64,000 nucleotides of DNA from Hydrogenophaga sp. (GTDB lineage: Bacteria; Pseudomonadota; Gammaproteobacteria; Burkholderiales; Burkholderiaceae_C). Where the stretch lies: assembly GCA_016790705.1 (NCBI GenBank), contig JAEUOT010000058.1:62001-126000 (forward strand). The letters run 5' to 3'. A program made the position numbers and the translations under genes. Below the pieces are notes generated by a model that saw nothing but the letters and a program-made list of their open reading frames with translations, made no database searches and was not told where the DNA came from. Positions 34,094 through 42,032 of the stretch are shown piece by piece; position 1 is the stretch's first letter; the number at the start of each line of letters is the position of its first letter.

Positions 34094-34664
34094 CCTGCAT
34101 GTTGACTGCTGGGCTTGACCTAGGCGCGTTGGCAGTCGATCGCGCTGAGCGACGGGGTGAGACGCGAACGTCCGGCCAAGCCCTGCGACGGCATGCAGGG
34201 TTCGCAAGGTCGATCTAAGTTGGTTGCTGGAATTGGCGCTGCCAACAGCGACGACATTTCGACGCATGCTAGCGTCCTTGTCCAGCTATTTGCGACTTTG
34301 ACTTTCCACTGGGCCACCCGCGTCGAAAGTTGAACGCCAGCTTGCGGGCATGGAGGAATACATCACCGAGGTCAGCAACCGCTGCATTGCCTACTCCCAC
34401 CGCGGCGCTGTTGCCTTGCGACAAGCTGTTAGTTACGTAGGCCGGCTGTGGGTCACGCCGGATGCTGGTCCACCTGCTCAACGCGACGGCAGTCGCGAAA
34501 CTGGTATTGCGCGCGTTGGCGCGGCAATGGTGCGATGGCCACCGCGAACGGCTGAGGGTGCCAGATCCTGGCTGGCCCACACTGCTGTCGGGCGACAGTA
34601 CACTCGCCACAGCCGGCAGACGCTGCGGCAAGCTTAAAGACATGTCAGGGAAATGGAGGGCATT
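34094..34664. other. 570-base stretch without a supported gene
   Basis: Several overlapping short frames exist on both strands. One plus-strand frame (34350 onward) has a natural-looking start (MEEYITEVSNRCIAYSH) that soon loses protein character, which suggests a decayed gene. Nothing can be named. Confidence 0.4.
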
Positions 34665-35012
34665 TTGAAGATCGTCATTCTTTCAGCGCTGGTGTTTGCA
34701 TGCCAACTCGCCGCGGCCGAGACGGTTCAAGTGAAGTACCACGGTGCAGTGGCATTAGACTCGTTTGCCTGCACAGCGGTTAGCGAGAGTAGCGACGTTT
34801 CGAGGATCTGTTACGACAAAGCAGAGCGGTACATGATTATTCAGCTGAAGGCCACGCACTACCACTACTGCGAGATCGACGCTTCAACTGTTCAAGGTCT
34901 TCTTCAGGCCAGCTCAAAGCGCGAGTTCTTCCAGACCCGCATCCGTGGGAGCGGATCTGACGGCCCCTTCGACTGTCGCACGCACCCTATCCCAAAAAAG
35001 TACCGCCAATAG
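34665..35012 (+). CDS. Periplasmic KTSC-domain protein
   Basis: A 115-residue exported protein. TTG at 34665 is preferred because GGAGG lies just before it and it opens a neat signal peptide (KIVILSALVFACQLAAA); an in-frame ATG at 34653 would put the ribosome-binding sequence inside the gene. The mature part shows the KTSC pattern, with small residues near SFACTAV, then MIIQLKATHYHYCEI and VQGLLQASSKREFFQTRI. Four cysteines may pair in the periplasm. KTSC domains are found in phage, toxin and stress proteins; the role here is unknown. Confidence 0.7.
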   Translation: MKIVILSALVFACQLAAAETVQVKYHGAVALDSFACTAVSESSDVSRICYDKAERYMIIQLKATHYHYCEIDASTVQGLLQASSKREFFQTRIRGSGSDGPFDCRTHPIPKKYRQ

Positions 35013-35137
35013 GCTGAAAAGGCAGCCATCAGCCAGGAGCTGACGCGCATCGTTCGAGCAAAGTAGTCTCTCGTTTGGACCACAGTGTGTCGAGCCGGAC
35101 TGGTCGAACTGCTCTAGATTCGATCCCAATCCACGAT

Positions 35138-35350
35138 TCACCGTCGAGTCGGAGCTTGCGGCGACGCGGAGTTACCTGTCTGCCCCGCTCGCCAGCTTCG
35201 AACGTCCTCAAAGGAACGTCCACAGCCGTCACAGATCAGGGTGGGGGAGGGCTGTAGAACCGCGTTCTCGTTGCGCACGATCTCTCGGTGGTAGCTGGTT
35301 GCACCACACACGTGGCAGCAGTTGGTTGGGCGCAGTCCTGAACTTTGCAT
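35138..35350 (-). CDS. Small zinc-ribbon protein
   Basis: A 70-residue protein with two CxxC pairs, CHVCG near residue 12 and CDGCG near 38, that make a zinc ribbon, joined by ATSYHREIVRNENA. The ATG at 35350 has only a weak ribosome-binding site, so an upstream start in the same frame, overlapping the DUF3223-like gene, cannot be excluded. Related single-ribbon proteins occur widely in proteobacterial accessory DNA. Function unknown. Confidence 0.6.
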   Translation of the reverse strand: MQSSGLRPTNCCHVCGATSYHREIVRNENAVLQPSPTLICDGCGRSFEDVRSWRAGQTGNSASPQAPTRR

Positions 35351-35411
35351 GTCCAAATCATTTTGCCGGAATAGACATGGACGTCGATGACGTCCATGGG
35401 CTTGGTTCGCT

Positions 35412-35735
35412 TCAGTTGTACTTGCACTTATCGGCCTGCAGTTCTGCGCAGTGCTTGAGAGAACTGGCAATGGACAGCTTGTGCGGTATGCCGTCTTTGC
35501 CGATGCTCCATAGGCAGCGACGACCAAATGGGCCCTTCACCGAGCAGATGTCTTGAACGTCTGAGTGGTAGGCCGATCCTGCGCTTTCCAATAGTCCGAT
35601 GACCTCATCTCGGTCTTCAGGTGGAAAGGCGTGACTGATAGGGTGCTTGTGAAGCAGGGGAGCGTAGTGCAGGCGTGCCTGGTTGATGCTGGGGAAGCTG
35701 TGACCGGCGACTTGGACTGGGATGCTGGAGGGCAT
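35412..35735 (-). CDS. DUF3223-like small protein
   Basis: A 107-residue protein starting after AAGGAA at 35735. It begins with a strand and helix (VQVAGHSFPSINQARLHYAPLL), continues FPPEDRDEVIGLLESAG and contains a beta-rich RRCLWSIGKDGIPHKLSI end, the pattern of DUF3223 proteins. The function of that family is unknown to me. It is the gene nearest the tRNA end of the island on this strand; no integrase lies between it and the tRNA. Confidence 0.55.
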   Translation of the reverse strand: MPSSIPVQVAGHSFPSINQARLHYAPLLHKHPISHAFPPEDRDEVIGLLESAGSAYHSDVQDICSVKGPFGRRCLWSIGKDGIPHKLSIASSLKHCAELQADKCKYN

Positions 35736-35980
35736 TTTGATTTCCTTGAGAGGAGGGTTGTTTGACGTAGCTGTGGGCTTCACGCATATGTGTGAAGTGA
35801 CCCATAACATTGGTCAAAAAAACCTCAACTTTTCTCCGCAGGAGCATCGCGAACAGGGCCGGCGCTACTACGGAGTAGTGGTCAAGGTTGCAGGGTGAGC
35901 GGGTTGAACTTGTCTACTGCAGTCCACTGCCGACCATCACAATCGAAAAATTGATGGTAGAAAGAATGGCGTATAGAAAC

Positions 35981-36006
35981 AAAAAAGCGGCCCGGAGGCC
36001 GCATTT
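35981..36006 (-). terminator. Terminator of the tRNA-Ser gene
   Basis: The stem GCGGCC / GGCCGC with a four-base loop, followed on the minus strand by six T residues, lies just past the encoded CCA of the tRNA. Confidence 0.8.
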
Positions 36007-36018
36007 TTGCTAGGTACT

Positions 36019-36110
36019 TGGCGGAGAGAGAGGGATTCGAACCCTCGGTACAGGAATACCTGTACGCCGGATTTCGAATCCGGTGCATTCGACCACTCTG
36101 CCATCTCTCC
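36019..36110 (-). tRNA. tRNA-Ser (anticodon CGA)
   Basis: The acceptor arms GGAGAGA (from 36110) and TCTCTCC pair, followed by a G discriminator and an encoded CCA. The anticodon arm reads CCGGA-TTCGAAA-TCCGG, giving anticodon CGA for UCG codons. A long variable arm and GGTTCGAATCC T-arm are present, as in class II serine tRNAs. It is the right border of the accessory island, whose DNA begins at its 3' end. Confidence 0.95.
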
Positions 36111-36209
36111 GTGTCGAAGCCCGCCATTCTAGCAGCAGCTTTCATGCGGTTTTTCCGGGGTTAAGAGGTGCTGGTGCGGTGCGACAATCCCCGTTACAAA
36201 TAGGTCAAC

Positions 36210-37622
36210 ATGCTCGTCGATACCCAGCCCGCCACCTATCAGCACGTGCCGGCCACCGCAGAAGTGCGGGACCAGTGGGTGAATTCGCGGCTGATCGGTG
36301 TGTTGATGGAGAACCTGCTGACTTCCCTGGGGTCGGCGGCGTTGACGGTCCCGCTGGTGGTCTACCTGCTGTGGGACGAGGTCAACAACTACATGCTGGT
36401 GACCTGGGCGGTCCTGTTGCTGTCGATGATTGCCTTCCGGTACCGGATGCTGGGTATTTATCGTTTGCGCTACGACAGCCAGGAAGGGCCGCAGCGCATG
36501 GAATTCATCCGGCGCTACCAGTGGACCTGGGCGGTGATCGGGGTGGGTTGGGGCTGCGTGGTGTGGCTCAGCTATGGGCATGCGAGCATCGGCGTGCAGT
36601 TCATCTGCGGGGTGCTGGTGCTCGGGCAGGGCCTGATCACACTCGTGTCCTTCAGTTCGTATCTGCCGGTGTTCCGGCTGCACGTACACAGCCTGGCGTC
36701 CACAGTGGCGCTGGGCTTGCTGTTCAGCTTTGTGGACCCGACCTCGCGTGGGCCGTTGACGGTGCAGGCGACGTTGAGCCTGCTGGCGCTGCTGGTGATC
36801 TTCTGGTGGCTGCTTCTGCTGGCGGGCAGGCGCATGTACCAAGTGCACCGATCCAGTTTCGAGTTGCAGTTCTCCAATCAGGAACTGATCGACTCCCTGA
36901 CTCAGCAAACGCGGGCGTCGTTGCGCGCGGTGGCTACCAAGAACCGCTTTCTCGCGTCGGCGGCGCACGACCTGCGCCAGCCTGTGCATGCGTTGAGTCT
37001 GTACGCCGACTGGCTGGCCTCGGAGCCGGACATGGCACGCGAGATTTCGCCACGCATCCTGCAGTCGACGCGTGCCATCAACGAGTTGTTCGACTCGTTG
37101 TTCGACCTGACCCGGATCGACGCCGGGAACTACAAGGTCCGGCTGCAGCACGTGGATGTGGAGCAGCTGTTTGCAGACATCACGCTGCAGTTCGCGCCCG
37201 TTGCCACGGGCAAATCACTGACCCTGCGAACGCACACCCGGCCGAGCCATATCTGGGCCGATCCGGTGGTGCTGCGCCGGATTCTTGGCAACCTGCTGTC
37301 CAACGCACTGCGCCACACCACGAAGGGTGGCGTGTTGCTGGGATTGCGCCACCGGGAGGACATGCTGGTGTTCGAGGTCTGGGACACCGGTGTCGGCATT
37401 GCGCGCGAGCACCAGCAAGCCATCTTCCAGGAGTTTTTCCGGATCTCTCAGCACCACGGCACCGAGGACAGCCTGGGGCTGGGGCTGACCATCGTCTCCA
37501 AGCTGGCAACGATGATGGGCTACCAGTTGGCGCTCTCGTCGGAGGCCAACCGGGGAAGCGTGTTCCGGGTGATGATCCCGTCCTACACCCAGCAGCAGGG
37601 TGTTCCGGACGTGCCGACCTGA
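36210..37622 (+). CDS. Membrane-bound sensor histidine kinase
   Basis: A 470-residue kinase. The first 210 residues hold about six membrane helices with no large periplasmic domain, so the stimulus is probably sensed in or near the membrane. The H-box is AAHDLRQPVHALSLYADW with the phospho-accepting histidine near 253. The ATPase domain shows LLSNALRHT (about 362), DTGVGIA (about 391) and LGLGLTIVSKL (about 424). The DLRQP variant of the H-box is typical of a large proteobacterial group paired with LuxR-type regulators. Its stop codon lies one base from the stop of the convergent response regulator, the likely partner. Target genes are not visible. Confidence 0.88.
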   Translation: MLVDTQPATYQHVPATAEVRDQWVNSRLIGVLMENLLTSLGSAALTVPLVVYLLWDEVNNYMLVTWAVLLLSMIAFRYRMLGIYRLRYDSQEGPQRMEFIRRYQWTWAVIGVGWGCVVWLSYGHASIGVQFICGVLVLGQGLITLVSFSSYLPVFRLHVHSLASTVALGLLFSFVDPTSRGPLTVQATLSLLALLVIFWWLLLLAGRRMYQVHRSSFELQFSNQELIDSLTQQTRASLRAVATKNRFLASAAHDLRQPVHALSLYADWLASEPDMAREISPRILQSTRAINELFDSLFDLTRIDAGNYKVRLQHVDVEQLFADITLQFAPVATGKSLTLRTHTRPSHIWADPVVLRRILGNLLSNALRHTTKGGVLLGLRHREDMLVFEVWDTGVGIAREHQQAIFQEFFRISQHHGTEDSLGLGLTIVSKLATMMGYQLALSSEANRGSVFRVMIPSYTQQQGVPDVPT

Positions 37623-37623
37623 A

Positions 37624-38217
37624 TCAGAGGTCCAGCAGGCCCGCAGTGCGGGCAAGGTGGCTTGCCTGTGAGCGGCTCTTGACGTTCAGGCGCCGGAACA
37701 GACGCCACAGGTGAACCTTGACCGTGTGTTCGCTGATCTGCAGCGCTTCGGCAATGTCGCGGTTGGAGAGACCGCGATCCAGCATGACCAGCAACTGCTT
37801 CTGGCGCTTGGACAGCTTTTCGGGGATGGTCGGGGCGTTCTCGTCTTCCGGCTCGTCGGCCAGGAATTCGCGCAGCACACGGCCGATCTGGGCGGCGCCG
37901 GCGGATTTCTCGACATAGGCGTCGGCGCCGGCTTCCTTGGCGAGGTCTTCGTAGTCCGAGGCGGGTGAGGCCGACAGCACGATCAGCGAGGTGTCGGGCA
38001 GCATCTGCCGCACTTCCCGGACACCCGAAACGCCGTGGGTGTCGGGCAGCTTGAGGTCCAGACAGACCAGCTCGGGCTCGCCATGTTCCGCAATGGCACG
38101 GCTGACGGTGGCCAGTCGCTCCAGTTCCACCACCTGGGTGGAGGTGCGCAGACGCCGTAGCAGCATGACCACGGCTTCACGCATCAGGGGGTGGTCGTCG
38201 ATGACAAAAATACTCAT
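37624..38217 (-). CDS. LuxR/NarL-family response regulator
   Basis: A 197-residue regulator. The receiver domain has the acidic pair in VIDDHP, the phospho-accepting Asp54 in CLDLKLPD, Ser in VLSASP and Lys in VEKSAGA. The C-terminal LuxR-type helix-turn-helix (about 145-190) reads LSNRDIAEALQISEHTVKVHLWRLFRRLNVKSRSQA. The ATG at 38217 is chosen because it opens the receiver directly; no clear ribosome-binding site is seen. It is convergent with the histidine kinase, its probable partner. Confidence 0.88.
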   Translation of the reverse strand: MSIFVIDDHPLMREAVVMLLRRLRTSTQVVELERLATVSRAIAEHGEPELVCLDLKLPDTHGVSGVREVRQMLPDTSLIVLSASPASDYEDLAKEAGADAYVEKSAGAAQIGRVLREFLADEPEDENAPTIPEKLSKRQKQLLVMLDRGLSNRDIAEALQISEHTVKVHLWRLFRRLNVKSRSQASHLARTAGLLDL

Positions 38218-38378
38218 GGCAGAGGCAGCAAATGTGTAGGGCGCTGGATCAGCAGCATATCCGTATCGGATGCAGTTGGCGATAGCCAATAGCGTCCAAA
38301 TGCAGTCCTTGTTTTTAGTTTTGCCGGTTCCGGGGCGAAGCCATGGGAACTCCGGACTTCTTGACGGATTGTCTCACC

Positions 38379-38394
38379 GGGAGGGTACCCTCCC
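38379..38394. other. Perfect 16-base palindrome between trpS and the regulator gene
   Basis: GGGAGGGTACCCTCCC reads the same on both strands, in the 215-base gap after the trpS stop and before the response-regulator start. It may be part of a terminator, although no U-tract adjoins it, or a protein binding site. The rest of the gap holds nothing recognisable. Confidence 0.35.
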
Positions 38395-38432
38395 CCGGGA
38401 ACCGGGGTGACGCACCCGACAAAATGGCGACA

Positions 38433-39728
38433 TCAGAGAGGATTCTGTGCAAAAAACCTCAGGGCATCGGTCACCTTGGCGCGCTCGCCGACGACTTTGA
38501 TGCGTTCGCCGAGTGTTGCCAGACCCGGTTCCCCTCGTTGCTGCAGCTCGGCAATGGCCTGGCCGGCGTCCCGGGGTGAGGGGAATCCCTCACTCTGCAG
38601 CAGCAGCTCGCCCTGGGCGTCGACCAGCTTGAAATAGAACTGGCCGTCCTTTTCCCGGTACTGCTTGAACGACGGGGCCGCAACCTTGACCGCCTTGGCG
38701 GATTTCTGCGTGGCCATCTGGTCCAGCGGGCGCAGGCCCACCGCGTGGCGCAGACGCGCGGTGAACGGGGTGGCGATGGCGCGGGCTTTCTCGGCCCCGG
38801 CCTTGAGCGTCTTCTCGATGCGGGCCGGGTCCTGGATCAGTTGGTCGTAGATCTCGCGCATCGGGGCGATTTCCCGGTCCAGCCGTTCGAACAGCACCTG
38901 TTTGGCCTCGCCCCAGGCAATGCCGTCGGCATAGGCCTTGGCCAGCGCGGCGGTTTCGTCGGCGCTGGAGAAGGCCTGGTAGAGCTGGAACAGGGCCGAG
39001 CCTTCGGTGTCCTTGGGCTCGCCGGGGGCGCGCGAGTCGGTCAGGATGCCCATGATCAGCTTCCGGAGCTGTTCCTTGGGCACGAACAGGGGGATCGTGT
39101 TGTCGTAGCTCTTGCTCATCTTGCGGCCGTCCAGACCGGGCAGCGTCGCCACGTGTTCCTCGATCACTGCTTCGGGCAGGGTGAAGTGCTCGCCATAGAG
39201 GTGGTTGAAGCTGGACGCGATGTCGCGCGCCATCTCGATGTGCTGGATCTGGTCGCGGCCCACTGGCACCTTGTGCGCGTTGAACATCAGGATGTCCGCC
39301 GCCATCAGCACCGGGTACATGAACAGGCCGGCGGTCACACCGGCGTCCGGGTCTTCACCGGCGGCGTTGTTCTTGTCGACCGAGGCCTTGTAGGCGTGCG
39401 CGCGATTGAGCAGACCCTTGCCGGTGACGCAGGTCAGCAACCAGGTCAGCTCCGGGATCTCGGGGATGTCGGACTGGCGGTAGAACGTGACCTTGTCCGG
39501 GTCCAGGCCGCAGGCCAGCCAGGTGGCTGCGATCTCCAGCGTCGAGCGCTGCACGCGCACCGGATCGCCACCGGTCTTGATCAGCGCGTGGTAGTCGGCG
39601 AGGAAATAGAAATTCTGTGTGTTGGGCTCGCGGCTGGCGCGCACCGTGGGACGCACGGCGCCGACATAGTTGCCCAGGTGGGGAGTGCCGGACGTGGTGA
39701 TGCCGGTCAGGACGCGTTGGAGGCTCAT
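38433..39728 (-). CDS. trpS: Tryptophanyl-tRNA synthetase with C-terminal extension
   Basis: A 431-residue class I synthetase that charges tRNA-Trp. The HIGH-equivalent TPHLGNY (15-21) and KMSKS (RKMSKSYDN, about 202-210) are intact, as are NFYFLADYHALI and the VGRDQIQHIEMAR loop. About 330 residues form the enzyme; the last 80 (from SFKQYREKDGQFYFKLVDAQG) resemble a DUF1508/YegP-type beta domain. I believe this extension occurs in related Burkholderiales. It starts a minus-strand row with the M50 protease, YciO-like and PHP genes upstream. Confidence 0.95.
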   Translation of the reverse strand: MSLQRVLTGITTSGTPHLGNYVGAVRPTVRASREPNTQNFYFLADYHALIKTGGDPVRVQRSTLEIAATWLACGLDPDKVTFYRQSDIPEIPELTWLLTCVTGKGLLNRAHAYKASVDKNNAAGEDPDAGVTAGLFMYPVLMAADILMFNAHKVPVGRDQIQHIEMARDIASSFNHLYGEHFTLPEAVIEEHVATLPGLDGRKMSKSYDNTIPLFVPKEQLRKLIMGILTDSRAPGEPKDTEGSALFQLYQAFSSADETAALAKAYADGIAWGEAKQVLFERLDREIAPMREIYDQLIQDPARIEKTLKAGAEKARAIATPFTARLRHAVGLRPLDQMATQKSAKAVKVAAPSFKQYREKDGQFYFKLVDAQGELLLQSEGFPSPRDAGQAIAELQQRGEPGLATLGERIKVVGERAKVTDALRFFAQNPL

Positions 39729-39749
39729 GGAGGGAGGGAAACGGGGCGA

Positions 39750-40418
39750 TCAGAACAGCAAGGCGCGCAGCGGGGTCAGCAGCAACTCGATCAGGGTGTT
39801 GGTCACTCGCATGAGTGGCAGCATCCAGAGCGAGCCGATCACGCCCATGACCACCAGGGCCATCACGATGAAGAAGCCCCAGGGTTCAATGCGCGAGAAA
39901 GCAACGGCCTGTTTCCAGGGCAGCAGGCCGACCAGGATGCGACCCCCGTCCAGCGGAGGCAGAGGGAACAGGTTGAAAGCGAACATCACCAGATTCACCA
40001 GCACACCGGCGCGTGCCATCTCGGAGAAAAAGGGCTCATCGATGCCGGCGAACACCAGCAGATACAGGAACACTTCCCACAGGATGGCCTGAACCAGGTT
40101 GGCACCCGGCCCTGCCAGTGCGACCCAGATCATGTCCCGCTTGGGGTTCCTGAGGCGCCCGAACTGCACCGGTACGGGTTTGGCATAGCCGAACAGGAAC
40201 GCACCCGAGGTGGCGAAGTACAGGATCAGCGGCATCACGATGGTGCCGATGGGGTCGATGTGCTTGACGGGGTTGAGCGTGATGCGACCGAGCTTCCAGG
40301 CGGTGTCATCGCCGAAGTGCCGCGCGGCGTAGCCGTGGGCGGCCTCGTGCACGGTGATGGCGAACAGCACCGGCAGGGCAAAGATGGCGATGGATTGAAC
40401 GATCTGGGCAAAGTCCAT
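39750..40418 (-). CDS. Site-2 protease family (M50) membrane metalloprotease
   Basis: A 222-residue integral membrane protein. HEAAH (24-28) in the first-half helices is the zinc-binding HExxH motif, and LFPLPPLDGGRI near 165-176 supplies the third metal ligand. The short length without PDZ domains matches the compact rseP-unrelated subgroup common in bacteria. The start at 40418 lies four bases after the YciO-like stop. The substrate is unknown. Confidence 0.88.
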   Translation of the reverse strand: MDFAQIVQSIAIFALPVLFAITVHEAAHGYAARHFGDDTAWKLGRITLNPVKHIDPIGTIVMPLILYFATSGAFLFGYAKPVPVQFGRLRNPKRDMIWVALAGPGANLVQAILWEVFLYLLVFAGIDEPFFSEMARAGVLVNLVMFAFNLFPLPPLDGGRILVGLLPWKQAVAFSRIEPWGFFIVMALVVMGVIGSLWMLPLMRVTNTLIELLLTPLRALLF

Positions 40419-40422
40419 CGGG

Positions 40423-41064
40423 CTATTGTCCCAGACCCAGTGGCTGCAGTGCCCCGCGCCCCTCGCGCACCACCTCTGGCTCACCGCCGGTGCCCATGGG
40501 CGTGAGGTCGATCACGGTGGTGGGGGCCAGCGCACATGCGCCAGCATTCACCACGCCATCCACCTCGTGTTCGAAGCGCTCGCGGATGTCCTCGGCGTCG
40601 TTCATCGGATCGTCTTCACCGGGTGCGATCAGGGTCGTTGCCAGCAGCGGCGCATCGTGAAGCGCCAGCAATACCAGCAGCGCGGTGTGTTGCGGCACAC
40701 GCAGCCCGATCGTCTTGCGGGAAGGATGGCTGACCCGTCTTGGCACTTCCTTGCTGGCCTCGAGGATGAAGGTGTAGGGGCCGGGAGTCGCCAGCTTGAG
40801 CAGGCGGTACTGCCGGTTGTCGACCTTGGCGTAGCTGGAGAGTTCACTCAGGTCACGACACAGCAGCGTCAGATGGTGCTTGTCGTCGACCTGTCGGATG
40901 CGGCGCAGGCGGTCGGCTGCAGCCTTGTCATCGAGGTGGCAGACCAGCGCATAGCTCGAATCGGTCGGTACCGCCAGCACACCGCCGCGCTCAAGCAACT
41001 GCACCGCCTGCTTGAGCAGGCGCGGCTGAGGGTTGTCGGGGTGGACATCGAAGAACTGGGACAT
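40423..41064 (-). CDS. YciO-type Sua5/YrdC-family protein
   Basis: A 213-residue single-domain protein of the Sua5/YciO/YrdC fold, which binds ATP and RNA and in Sua5/TsaC makes threonylcarbamoyl-adenylate for tRNA modification. Family blocks are GGVLAVPTDSSYALVCHLDD (about 27-46), the KxHHLTLLCRDLSEL stretch and GLRVPQHT (about 120). The PTDSSY rather than PTET-type block and the general layout match YciO rather than TsaC, so the reaction is less certain. Confidence 0.82.
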   Translation of the reverse strand: MSQFFDVHPDNPQPRLLKQAVQLLERGGVLAVPTDSSYALVCHLDDKAAADRLRRIRQVDDKHHLTLLCRDLSELSSYAKVDNRQYRLLKLATPGPYTFILEASKEVPRRVSHPSRKTIGLRVPQHTALLVLLALHDAPLLATTLIAPGEDDPMNDAEDIRERFEHEVDGVVNAGACALAPTTVIDLTPMGTGGEPEVVREGRGALQPLGLGQ

Positions 41065-41124
41065 GGCGCTATTGTGCGCCGTGCGACGCGGGCCGATGCC
41101 TGGTGCGGCCCGGGCCGCGCGCGG

Positions 41125-41979
41125 TCACAGAATGCGCGACTCCAGCAGTGTCCATACCGGTGTGACACTGCCGGGCAGGTCCGGGAGCTTGCCGAGGTCG
41201 GTGTGGCTTTCCTCGGGGCTGTGGAAATCGCTGCCACGCGAAGCGACCAGACCGAACTCACGGCAGAACTCGGCGTATTTCACGTAGTCCGCCTGGGTGT
41301 GTGCGCCGGTCACGACCTCGACACCCTGTCCGCCATGGGCCTTGAATTCGCTGAACATCGCGAACTCCTCGTTGGCCGTGAATTTGTAGCGGGCCGGGTG
41401 AGCGACCACGGCCACACCGCCGGCCTGGGTGATCCACCGGACGGCATCGCCCAGATTGGCCCATCGGTGCGGAACGAATCCCGGTTTGCCTTCGGCGAGG
41501 TACTTCCGGAACACCGCGTTGGTGTCGGGGCAGAAACCGGATTCGACGATATAGCGGGCGAAGTGGGTGCGCGAGATCAGCTCGGGGTTGTCGACGTACT
41601 TCATCGCACCGTCATAGGCACCGGGAATGCCGACGCGGGCCAGCTCTTCGCCCATCTGGCGGGCGCGTTGTTCTCGGCCACCGCGGGTTTCGCGCAGTCC
41701 CTGGACCATCCTTGCGTCGGTCGGATCAAAGCCGAGGCCCACGATGTGCACCGTGACATTGGCAAACGTGACCGAGATCTCGGTACCGGTGAGGTACGGC
41801 AGGCCGAGCTGACGGGCGGCAGCGGCGGCGCGCTCCTGACCACCGACCTCGTCGTGGTCGGTCAATGCCCAGAGTCCCACGCCGTTGGTCCGGGCGCGCA
41901 GGGCCAGTTCTTCGGGCGTGAGCGTGCCGTCGGAGATGACGGAATGGCAATGCAGGTCGGCGTTGGTCAGATGGGTCAC
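41125..41979 (-). CDS. PHP-domain phosphatase/exoribonuclease (RNase AM-like)
   Basis: A 284-residue PHP-fold hydrolase. Metal ligands are visible in ADLHCHSVISDG (7-18), LTDHDEVGG (about 38-46), ARYKF after VVAHP near 190, and RGSDFH near 250. Related enzymes (YciV/TrpH, RNase AM) remove 5' nucleotides or dephosphorylate 3',5'-bisphosphate nucleosides. The gene lies between the YciO-like gene and ppc on the same strand. Confidence 0.85.
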   Translation of the reverse strand: MTHLTNADLHCHSVISDGTLTPEELALRARTNGVGLWALTDHDEVGGQERAAAAARQLGLPYLTGTEISVTFANVTVHIVGLGFDPTDARMVQGLRETRGGREQRARQMGEELARVGIPGAYDGAMKYVDNPELISRTHFARYIVESGFCPDTNAVFRKYLAEGKPGFVPHRWANLGDAVRWITQAGGVAVVAHPARYKFTANEEFAMFSEFKAHGGQGVEVVTGAHTQADYVKYAEFCREFGLVASRGSDFHSPEESHTDLGKLPDLPGSVTPVWTLLESRIL

Positions 41980-42032
41980 CGAATCATTCTAGTGGCCGGT
42001 CACATGCCCTGCAGTCGCTGCGGGGATAAGGG

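Larger units (their letters stand above)
1..36018. mobile_element. Partial accessory/defence island abutting tRNA-Ser(CGA)
   Basis: Everything left of the 3' end of the tRNA-Ser gene is accessory. It holds a polymorphic toxin cluster, mobile-element housekeeping genes (Gp3/RDF-like, YqaJ, DUF932), an IS3-family remnant and at least three antiphage modules. To the right lies uninterrupted housekeeping chromosome. The 3' end of a tRNA gene is the classical attachment site for integrative elements, which fits the boundary at about 36,018. No integrase, relaxase or type IV secretion gene is visible, and no repeat of the tRNA end was recognised, so the left boundary and the transfer mechanism lie outside the window. 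The right boundary is inferred from gene content only. Confidence 0.65.

Noticed and set aside
34269-34643. 124-codon minus-strand frame in the gap before the KTSC gene
   Set aside because: Serine/arginine-rich with no domain or ribosome-binding site.
36083-37714. 543-codon plus-strand frame overlapping the histidine kinase
   Set aside because: Out of frame with the kinase and of Arg/Ala/Gly-rich shadow composition; starts inside the tRNA gene.
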